Positions 1 to 4,664 of a stretch of 6,356 nucleotides of DNA are shown here, piece after piece. Origin of the DNA: Synergistaceae bacterium. Lineage in GTDB: Bacteria; Synergistota; Synergistia; Synergistales; Synergistaceae. The stretch lies in NCBI GenBank assembly GCA_031273585.1, contig JAISRP010000172.1, forward strand, positions 1 to 6,356, given 5' to 3'. A program made the position numbers and the translations under genes. Below the pieces are notes generated by a model. It saw nothing but the letters and a program-made list of their open reading frames with translations, was not told where the DNA came from and did no database searches. Position 1 is the stretch's first letter, and the number at the start of each line of letters is the position of its first letter.

Positions 1-207
1 GGCGAGGGCGCTGATGCGACGAGCCTTGCAGTGGCAGCGAAAGACCTGTCCGGGGCCGGCCTCGCGGACGGCAGCTACACCCTGTACGTATGGGCGCAGA
101 AGGACAACGCGATAAACTCGAACGAGGGTTCGGCGCCGCAATATTTCACGCTCACGGTAGGAGATGGCGGCAACCCACTGGCGACGGAAGCGGCGGCGGT
201 TGTATGA
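1..207 (+). CDS. C-terminal end of a probable secreted/surface beta-sandwich protein (partial)
   Basis: The frame is open from the first base of the window to a TGA at 205-207, giving 68 residues; the start lies outside the window. The visible part contains DGSYTLYVWAQKDNA followed by QYFTLTVGDGG. This alternation of short beta strands with Gly/Asp/Asn turns is typical of the last strands of an Ig-like or similar extracellular domain. The tail (residues about 56-68) is low complexity, Gly then Ala/Val rich. It has no sortase motif, no hydrophobic membrane anchor and no charged tail. Frame 1 is the only frame that gives a sensible protein, and it ends just before a strong hairpin at 216-244. 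The domain family cannot be named from this fragment, and extracellular location is inferred from composition. It appears unrelated to the amino-acid operon downstream, which has its own promoter. Confidence 0.6.
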   Translation, partial: GEGADATSLAVAAKDLSGAGLADGSYTLYVWAQKDNAINSNEGSAPQYFTLTVGDGGNPLATEAAAVV

Positions 208-215
208 ACGTCGGC

Positions 216-244
216 GCGGCGGGGATCAAAAAGATTCCCGCCGC
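216..244 (+). terminator. Strong hairpin after the surface-protein gene, terminator-like but lacking a U-tract
   Basis: A 12-bp stem (216-227 with 233-244, one G-U pair at 224/236) closes an AAAAA loop. It begins 8 bases after the stop of the partial upstream gene, where a terminator would be expected. The following bases are not T-rich: the first T-run is TTTT near 273-276. It is therefore either a weak or factor-assisted terminator or an mRNA 3'-end stabilising hairpin. Confidence 0.5.
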
Positions 245-354
245 ACGGAAACCAAGCCCCAAAAAATGACCGTTTTATAGTACTACTGCCGCCGTCCGTA
301 GCGCGTCCAGGAAAGCAAGCCTAAACAGTCCAAAAAAGTGCCCCGCGAAGATGC

Positions 355-383
355 TTGACAATGTTGAACGGCGGTGCGATTAT
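355..383 (+). promoter_or_regulatory. Sigma-70-type promoter of the lysW operon
   Basis: A perfect -35 box TTGACA (355-360) is followed by a 17-base spacer and a -10 box GATTAT (378-383, 4 of 6 matches). TGC at 375-377 gives an extended -10 element. Transcription would start near 389-391, leaving a 5' leader of about 35 bases before lysW. That is too short for a riboswitch or attenuator. No other promoter of comparable quality was seen between 208 and 424. Confidence 0.7.
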
Positions 384-410
384 CAGTGCTCGTACTAAAA
401 ATACCGTCAT

Positions 411-419
411 AAGGAGGTC
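411..419 (+). promoter_or_regulatory. Strong ribosome binding site of lysW
   Basis: AAGGAGGTC is a near-perfect anti-16S match. GGAGG at 413-417 lies 7 bases before the ATG at 425. It fixes the start of a gene too short for standard ORF cut-offs. Confidence 0.85.
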
Positions 420-424
420 TTTTA

Positions 425-595
425 ATGTCAAAGGCGACGTGTGTGGTATGCGAGGCGCAGATTGCGCTTCCGGATGGGTGTTCGGAGGGGGAGCTCCTGG
501 TCTGTACGGACTGCGGCGCGGAGCTCGAGGTCGTAAGCCTCGACCCTGTCGCGGTCGAGGAGGCGCCGCAGGTGCAGGAGGACTGGGGCGAGTAG
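425..595 (+). CDS. lysW: LysW, amino-group carrier protein for lysine/ornithine biosynthesis
   Basis: This 56-residue acidic protein carries and protects the amino group of alpha-aminoadipate or glutamate during biosynthesis. The substrate is attached through an isopeptide bond to the side-chain carboxylate of the C-terminal Glu. The zinc-ribbon Cys pairs are C6-x-x-C9 and C27-x-x-C30; the second lies in CTDCGAELEVVSLDP, highly typical of LysW. The protein ends with the diagnostic EDWGE motif (residues 52-56), so E56 is the attachment residue. The acidic tail is known in the family to dock on basic patches of the LysX/Y/Z/J/K enzymes. An additional C19 is not part of the zinc pattern. The start is fixed by the strong SD at 411-419. 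It is the first gene of the operon, and its stop is 1 base before the lysX ATG, implying translational coupling. Length and motifs are normal for the family. Confidence 0.96.
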   Translation: MSKATCVVCEAQIALPDGCSEGELLVCTDCGAELEVVSLDPVAVEEAPQVQEDWGE

Positions 596-596
596 G

Positions 597-1436
597 ATGG
601 CGGTCCTGCGGATACTTTTCACCAGGCTCCGCATCGAGGAGAAGCTCCTGCGGGAGGCTGCCGAGAGACAGCAGATCCCCTGCGAGCTGCAGAACGTGAC
701 GGACGTCTTCTACGGCGGGCGGAATTTCTGCGCCCCGGAGGACGTGGCGCTTGCGCGGTGCGTCTCCCATTATGAAAACGAGTCAGTGGCATCCATCCTC
801 GAGAGCCAGGGCGTCCGCGTGGTCAACAGCTCGCGCGTCGCGGCCCTGTGCGGAAACAAGCTCCAGACCACGCTTGCCCTCGGGACGGCGGGGATAGCCC
901 AGCCGGAGTTCCGGGCGGCATTCACCCCAAAGGCGGCGCTCGAGGCGTCGCGCGAGCTCGGATTTCCGGTCGTGTACAAGCCCATCCTGGGGAGCTGGGG
1001 ACGCCTGCTCGCCAAGGCGAACGATCCGGAGGCGGCGGAGGCCGTCCTGGAGCACAAGTCGATGATGGGCGCGATCCACAACGTGTTCTACATTCAAAAG
1101 TACGTCGAGAAGGGAGGGCACGACGTCCGCGCCTTCGTCGCGGGCGGGCTTCCGATCTGCGCCATAAACCGCACGAGCCCCCACTGGATAACGAACACCG
1201 CGCGAGGCGCCTCCGCGTCAAACATGCCACTGGACGACGACATCAGGGGGGTGCTGATGAAAGTTCACGGCGCGATCGGAGGCGAATTTCTGGCTGTCGA
1301 CCTGTTCAGGGTCGATGGGAGATGGCTGGTCAACGAGGTCAACGACGGAGGGGAATTTCGCAACTCGATAGAGCCCACCGGGACTGACATACCGGGCGAG
1401 GTCGTGCGCGCGGCGTGGGAGGCGCGGCCTCGATGA
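597..1436 (+). CDS. lysX: LysX, LysW-L-2-aminoadipate (or glutamate) ligase, RimK-like ATP-grasp
   Basis: This 279-residue cytoplasmic ligase uses ATP to join the alpha-amino group of L-2-aminoadipate and/or L-glutamate to the C-terminal Glu of LysW. The ATP-grasp layout is clear. An N-terminal preATP domain contains NSSRVAALCGNK (77-88). The nucleotide-binding strand GFPVVYKPILGSWGR (122-136) has K128 and the GSWGR loop typical of LysX. IQKYVEKGGHDVRAF (166-180) is followed by ITNTARG (198-204). VDLFRVDG (234-241) precedes the metal-binding NEVN (246-249) and EFRN (253-256), then TGTDIPGE (261-268). Position 87 is Asn where many relatives have Asp before the Lys. The ATG at 597 lacks a strong SD of its own (GGGG at 585-588) and is 1 base from the lysW stop, so coupling is likely. 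Its stop TGA (1434-1436) overlaps the ATG of the putative leader peptide. Homology to LysX/ArgX is certain; which substrate is used cannot be decided from sequence here. Confidence 0.93.
   Translation: MAVLRILFTRLRIEEKLLREAAERQQIPCELQNVTDVFYGGRNFCAPEDVALARCVSHYENESVASILESQGVRVVNSSRVAALCGNKLQTTLALGTAGIAQPEFRAAFTPKAALEASRELGFPVVYKPILGSWGRLLAKANDPEAAEAVLEHKSMMGAIHNVFYIQKYVEKGGHDVRAFVAGGLPICAINRTSPHWITNTARGASASNMPLDDDIRGVLMKVHGAIGGEFLAVDLFRVDGRWLVNEVNDGGEFRNSIEPTGTDIPGEVVRAAWEARPR
1417..1422 (+). promoter_or_regulatory. Ribosome binding site for the putative leader peptide
   Basis: GGGAGG lies inside the last codons of lysX, 10 bases before the ATG at 1433. The octamer GGGAGGCG (1417-1424) recurs at 1623-1630 as the SD of lysY. 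Such a site where lysX itself ends supports real translation initiation at 1433. Confidence 0.55.
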
Positions 1437-1540
1437 GCGTCGCGGCAAAATATTCCTCCGAGTCGAAACGAGTCAAGCGCAACCCCGGGATAAAGCGGGT
1501 TTGCACTATGGGCCGTGGCTTGACGCAGAGTCGGGAATGA
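1433..1540 (+). CDS. Putative Lys/Arg-rich leader peptide of an intra-operon attenuator (35 codons)
   Basis: This small ORF starts at ATG 1433, overlapping the lysX stop as ATGA, and ends at TGA 1538-1540. It encodes 35 residues with 4 Lys and 5 Arg. Three Lys-Arg dipeptides are grouped in the middle: residues 12-13 (AAA CGA, 1466-1471), 15-16 (AAG CGC, 1475-1480) and 21-22 (AAG CGG, 1493-1498). Further Arg residues are at 28 and 34. It has no recognisable domain, signal peptide or membrane segment. A good SD (1417-1422) precedes it. A canonical terminator (1581-1611) stands 40 bases after its stop, just before lysY. Lysine, and arginine via ornithine, are the possible products of this operon. 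A run of the product's codons ahead of a terminator is the classic sign of ribosome-mediated attenuation, as in the his or thr leaders. The regulatory role is inferred. Alternatives are a small basic protein of unknown function or a chance ORF. Confidence 0.6.
   Translation: MSVAAKYSSESKRVKRNPGIKRVCTMGRGLTQSRE
1451..1539 (+). promoter_or_regulatory. Folded leader RNA within the attenuator (candidate stems P1, P2, P3)
   Basis: Three nested stems can be drawn. P1 pairs 1451-1456 plus 1459-1461 with 1531-1539, with a TC bulge at 1457-1458. P2 pairs GTCAAGC 1472-1478 with GCTTGAC 1518-1524. P3 pairs 1479-1485 with 1497-1499 plus 1501-1504, with T1500 bulged and an 11-base loop. P2 and P3 are directly adjacent on the 5' side. 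All lie within the leader ORF, so a translating ribosome would disrupt them. P3 sequesters part of the segment that can act as antiterminator. The stems were drawn by eye and no folding energy was computed. No known riboswitch consensus was recognised. Confidence 0.4.
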
Positions 1541-1580
1541 TATCGCGATCAAAAATTTCGACATGCAGATAGAGCCGGCG

Positions 1581-1611
1581 GCCCGCTTCCGAGAGAAGCG
1601 GGCGTTTTTTT
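1581..1611 (+). terminator. Rho-independent terminator between the leader peptide and lysY (attenuator)
   Basis: A perfect 9-bp GC-rich stem, GCCCGCTTC (1581-1589) with GAAGCGGGC (1595-1603), closes a 5-base loop. A single G and seven Ts (1605-1611) follow. It sits inside the operon, 26 bases before the lysY start, so it must be read through for lysYZJK to be expressed from the lysW promoter. Its 5' arm can alternatively pair with 1493-1500 or with 1509-1516 in the leader ORF, which would block termination. This arrangement indicates a conditional rather than constitutive terminator. Confidence 0.85.
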
Positions 1612-1622
1612 ATGAAAATTCT

Positions 1623-1630
1623 GGGAGGCG
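1623..1630 (+). promoter_or_regulatory. Ribosome binding site fixing the TTG start of lysY
   Basis: GGGAGGCG lies 6-8 bases before TTG 1637 and begins only 12 bases after the terminator T-run. The nearby ATG at 1612 is out of frame with lysY, so TTG 1637 is the supported start. Confidence 0.7.
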
Positions 1631-1636
1631 ACGGAC

Positions 1637-2686
1637 TTGGCTGAAAAAATTCCGGTAACGGTATGGGGGGCGACCGGCTTCATAGCTGGGGAGCTCATGA
1701 GGGTCATAGCTTCGCACCCCGGCATGATGGTGTCGGGGGCGATCTCGCGGAGCAGCGCGGGCGCTCTGCTGGGGGCGGTCCATCCGCACCTGCGTCACGC
1801 ATATCCCGAGACGCTCTTCATCTCGTCGGCGCAGGGGGAGGAGCTGGACGCCCCGGTGGCGTTCCTGGCCCTGCCGCACGGGGCGTCCGCGGAGACAGCG
1901 CGCCGCCTGCTCTCGCTCGGGCGCCGCGTCGTAGACCTGTCGGCGGACTTCAGGCTGCGGAGCGCGGGGGAGTACGAGCGGTGGTACGGCCGCGGGCACC
2001 CCTGTCCGGAGCTGCTGGATACGGCGGTTTACGGACTGCCCGAGCTTCACAGGGGGGAGATGGGCGGGGCGAGGCTCATATCCGGCGTGGGCTGCAACGC
2101 GACGTCCGCCATTTGCGCGCTGCTGCCCCTGGCTCGCGAGGGGCTGATAGAGGAGGCCAGGATCGAGTGCAGGGTTGGCTCATCCGAGGGCGGCGCGCAT
2201 GGGGACGAGGGGAGCAGCCACCCGCTGCGAAGCCGCGCACTCCGGGTCGTGCAGCCCTTCGTCCACAGGCACATGGCCGAGCTCGTCCAGGAGCTCGGCG
2301 TGCCTGAGGAGCGGATCACCATGGGCGTCACAGCGGTGGAGCTCGTGCGCGGAATCCAGTGCCTGGCGCACGTGAAGCTCTCGCGCAGCCTCAGGGAGCC
2401 CGACCTCTGGAAGCTCTACAGGGCCGCGTGGGCCGGCGAGCGATTCGTGTCCACGACGCCCGCAAAGCCGGCGCACCTCAGGATCCCCGACCCTCGCTTC
2501 GTCCTGGGCAGCAACAGGGTCCTGGTCGGATTCGCCCTGGCCTCCGACGGCAGGCGAATGCTGGCAGCCTCGGCGCTCGACAATCTCATGAAGGGCGCCG
2601 CAGGCTCGGCAGTCCAGTCCGCCAATATCATGCTCGGCCTTGAGGAGACCTCGGGCCTCGAGATGATGCCGGTCTACCCGGCATGA
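1637..2686 (+). CDS. lysY: LysY, LysW-gamma-L-2-aminoadipyl-6-phosphate (LysW-glutamyl-5-phosphate) reductase
   Basis: This 349-residue NADPH-dependent reductase of the ArgC family converts the LysW-bound acyl phosphate to its semialdehyde. The N-terminal Rossmann motif is WGATGFIAGEL (10-20). It is followed by FLALPHG (76-82), VVDLSADFRLR (98-108) and YGLPE (132-136). The catalytic Cys is C153 in GVGCNATSAI, and the catalytic His region is HRHMAEL with H212 and E215. The GSSEGGAHGDEGSSHP segment (181-196) matches the LysY/ArgC loop before it. The C-terminal NADP-domain helix is DNLMKGAAGSAVQSAN (315-330). The start is TTG at 1637, supported by the GGGAGGCG SD and by the family N-terminus. 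No in-frame ATG lies closer to the family start. It is the first gene after the putative attenuator. Its stop TGA overlaps an ATG at 2683, which is in frame with lysZ. Assignment to LysY rather than ArgC rests mainly on the operon context. Confidence 0.93.
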   Translation: MAEKIPVTVWGATGFIAGELMRVIASHPGMMVSGAISRSSAGALLGAVHPHLRHAYPETLFISSAQGEELDAPVAFLALPHGASAETARRLLSLGRRVVDLSADFRLRSAGEYERWYGRGHPCPELLDTAVYGLPELHRGEMGGARLISGVGCNATSAICALLPLAREGLIEEARIECRVGSSEGGAHGDEGSSHPLRSRALRVVQPFVHRHMAELVQELGVPEERITMGVTAVELVRGIQCLAHVKLSRSLREPDLWKLYRAAWAGERFVSTTPAKPAHLRIPDPRFVLGSNRVLVGFALASDGRRMLAASALDNLMKGAAGSAVQSANIMLGLEETSGLEMMPVYPA

Positions 2687-2706
2687 CAGCGCAAGGGGGC
2701 GATATT

Positions 2707-3516
2707 TTGTTCGGAGTGGTGAAGATAGGCGGAGCGGAGGGCAACAGGCTAGAACCTCTGATGGAGGAGATAGCGGGCAGGGCCTCGCGCGGCGAACGGT
2801 GGATCGTGGTCCACGGGGCGAGCGGCGTCATGGACAGGCTCTGCCGCGAGCGCGGAGTGGAGATTCGGATGATAACCAGCCCGTCCGGCTACAGGAGCAG
2901 GTTTGTGGGTGAGTCAGAGCTCATGATCTTCGCAGAGGCCTCGCACATCTACGGAACCCTGATCCGGGAGGCGCTCGCGCGTTTCGGGGCGGCGTCGGAG
3001 ATTATCCGGCCGGGAGCGTCCGGGAGCGTGTCGGCCCGGAGGAAGGACGTCCTGAGGGAGGGGTTCCAGGGCAGGGTGAGGATCGTCCGTGGGAACTACA
3101 GCGGGACCGTCGCCTCGGTGGACGGCGCGAAAATTCGCGAGGCCCTGGATCGCGGCATAGTCCCGATTCTGCCGCCGCTCGGGCACGACCGCGAGTCCGG
3201 ACTTGAGATAAACATCGACGGCGACAGGCTCGCCGCCGCGGTGGCGGCGGAGATGTGCGCGGAGGTCCTGATTGTGCTCTCCAACGTGCCGGGGCTCATG
3301 CGTGACCTCTCGTCCCCAGATTCTAGGGTCGGGCGCGCCTCTCTCTCCGAATGGGAAGAGGTCGAGCGCTACGCCCAGGGCAACATGAAGCGCAAGCTGG
3401 TCGCGTCTAAGGAGGCGCTGGAGGGCGGGGTGCCGGAGGTGTACCTCGCGGACGGCAGGGCCAAGAGGCCGATCGGGAACGCGATGGGGGGGGATGCGAC
3501 ATGTCTGGCGCGTTGA
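2707..3516 (+). CDS. lysZ: LysZ, LysW-aminoadipate (LysW-glutamate) kinase, ArgB-like
   Basis: This amino acid kinase family protein phosphorylates the side-chain carboxylate of the LysW-bound aminoadipate or glutamate with ATP. I prefer the TTG start at 2707 (269 residues). AAGGGGG (2693-2699) lies 7 bases before it, and the protein then begins MFGVVKIGGAEG, matching the family N-terminus. An in-frame ATG at 2683, overlapping the lysY stop as ATGA, would add 8 residues but lacks an SD. Numbering from TTG, VVKIGG contains catalytic K6. VVHGASG (34-40) is the Gly-rich loop, and TSPSGYRSRFV (58-68) is the LysZ-type substrate segment. EINIDGDRLAAAVAAEM (167-183) and LSNVPGL (191-197) bind nucleotide. 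GNMKRKLVASKEAL (225-238) carries the C-terminal kinase lysines. The 3' end overlaps lysJ by 16 bases and contains a run of eight Gs at 3486-3493. Confidence 0.92.
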   Translation: MFGVVKIGGAEGNRLEPLMEEIAGRASRGERWIVVHGASGVMDRLCRERGVEIRMITSPSGYRSRFVGESELMIFAEASHIYGTLIREALARFGAASEIIRPGASGSVSARRKDVLREGFQGRVRIVRGNYSGTVASVDGAKIREALDRGIVPILPPLGHDRESGLEINIDGDRLAAAVAAEMCAEVLIVLSNVPGLMRDLSSPDSRVGRASLSEWEEVERYAQGNMKRKLVASKEALEGGVPEVYLADGRAKRPIGNAMGGDATCLAR

Positions 3517-4664
3517 GCGGGCTTTACGGAGGAAGGGGCGTCACCCTGGTCTCGGGAAGGGGGAGCCGGGTCCTCGACGACCAGTCCAGGGAGTACGTCG
3601 ATTTTTTCAACGGGCATGGGGCTGTCCTCTTCGGCCACGCCGTGCCCGAGCTCGTCTCGGAGCTCGCGGCGGCCTCGGAGGGCCTGTGGAGCTGCGGCGC
3701 GGGATTCGAGTCGCCCGCGCGCGCCGAGCTGGCTCGCGCCCTGGGCGATGTCCTCGGGGACGGCAGGGTGTTCATTTGCAACAGCGGCGCCGAGGCAATC
3801 GAGGCCGCGCTGAAACTCGCGGTGGCCCTGCGCCCCGGCAGAAGCAGGATACTCGCCTGCAGGAGGGGCTTTCACGGGCGCACCTGCGGGGCCCTGTCCC
3901 TCTCATTCAACCCGAAGTACAGGGCCCCGTTCAAGTCAATCCTCACGGCGGTCGAGCACTTCAACCCGGACGAAATCCCCGGCCGGATAGACGAGGACAC
4001 GGTCGCGGTCTTTATCGAGCCGGTCCAGGGCGAGGGCGGCGTGCACCCGGTCTCGGAAGCCACCGGGCGGGCCGTGAGCGACGCGTGCGCCGCGAGCGGG
4101 GCACTGCTCGTGGCGGACGAGATACAGTCCGGGATGGGGAGGTGCGGCGCAATGCTCGCGAGCGAGCTCACGGGGCTTCGCCCGGACGTCGTCTGCCTTG
4201 CTAAGGGCCTGGCCGGGGGCCTGCCGATAGGAGCCGCCGTCTGGAGGGGCGAGCTCGGCGACTTCCCAAGCCACGGCCACGGATCGACCTACGGCGGCAA
4301 CGATCTCGTGTGCCGCGTGGCAGTGGCCGCGCTGAAGCTGCTGAGGGAGAGGAACTATGCCGCCCGCGCGGCGGAGCTGGGGCATGAGCTCCGCGCCGGG
4401 CTTCGGGCGCTTGGCCGCGCGTCCGTCAAGGACGTCAGGGGTATGGGGCTGCTGAACGGGGTCGAGCTCGACATCCCGTCCCTGGGCGTCGTGAAGGCCC
4501 TTCAAAGGAGGGGGCTCCTATCGCTTGCGGCAGGGCCCAGGGTCGTGCGATTCCTCCCGTCGTTCGCCGCAAATTCAAACGACGTTTCGGATGCGATCAG
4601 GATCTTCGGCGAGACGCTGGACGAGTTGGAGCACGATGGGGGCGCGTCCGATGAGCCTGCCTGA
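3501..4664 (+). CDS. lysJ: LysJ, LysW-gamma-L-lysine/ornithine aminotransferase (PLP, class III)
   Basis: This 387-residue ArgD-like aminotransferase converts the LysW-bound semialdehyde to LysW-lysine (or LysW-ornithine), normally with glutamate as amino donor. Class III landmarks are present in order. These are NSGAEAIEAALKLA (94-107) for the PLP phosphate, FHGRT (124-128), and EPVQGEGG (173-180). ADEIQSGMGR (205-214) has D206 to contact the pyridine nitrogen. LAKGLAGGLPIGA (233-245) has K235 as the Schiff-base lysine, and GSTYGGN (261-267), VRGMGL (312-317) and RFLPSF (350-355) follow. Length is normal for ArgD/LysJ. The ATG at 3501 lies inside the end of lysZ (16-base overlap), with a G-rich SD (run of Gs 3486-3493) 7 bases upstream. 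Its end overlaps lysK by 14 bases. Both overlaps point to coupled translation. Context decides LysJ over ArgD or another omega-aminotransferase. Confidence 0.93.
   Translation: MSGALSGLYGGRGVTLVSGRGSRVLDDQSREYVDFFNGHGAVLFGHAVPELVSELAAASEGLWSCGAGFESPARAELARALGDVLGDGRVFICNSGAEAIEAALKLAVALRPGRSRILACRRGFHGRTCGALSLSFNPKYRAPFKSILTAVEHFNPDEIPGRIDEDTVAVFIEPVQGEGGVHPVSEATGRAVSDACAASGALLVADEIQSGMGRCGAMLASELTGLRPDVVCLAKGLAGGLPIGAAVWRGELGDFPSHGHGSTYGGNDLVCRVAVAALKLLRERNYAARAAELGHELRAGLRALGRASVKDVRGMGLLNGVELDIPSLGVVKALQRRGLLSLAAGPRVVRFLPSFAANSNDVSDAIRIFGETLDELEHDGGASDEPA

Noticed and set aside
355..770. Open frames on either strand across lysW and the start of lysX
   Set aside because: Their translations are Arg/Gly/Pro rich without motifs. 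The small frame 425-595 gives an unmistakable LysW with CxxC pairs and EDWGE.
1520..1546. Internal promoter for lysY with TTGACG as the -35 box
   Set aside because: No acceptable -10 box occurs at 16-18 bases. TGATAT is only 12 bases away, and TTGACG is part of stem P2.
1433..1611. Known lysine riboswitch (L box), T-box, c-di-GMP or similar element in the lysX-lysY gap
   Set aside because: None of the conserved core sequences I know for these families is present, and the region is shorter than a lysine riboswitch plus expression platform. Leader-peptide attenuation explains it better.
1612..1644. 10-codon ORF starting ATG right after the terminator
   Set aside because: It is out of frame with lysY, has no SD (it follows the T-run directly), and is too short to call.
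3369..3875. Long minus-strand open frames over lysZ/lysJ (also 1610-2050 and 3936-4505)
   Set aside because: They are shadows of high-GC genes: low-complexity Arg/Pro/Ala translations, no family motifs, and full overlap with clear genes on the other strand.
4525..4650. N-terminal extension of lysK from ATG 4525
   Set aside because: These 42 codons are lysJ read in another frame, Arg/Ser rich, and not part of the M20 fold. ATG 4651 has a good SD.
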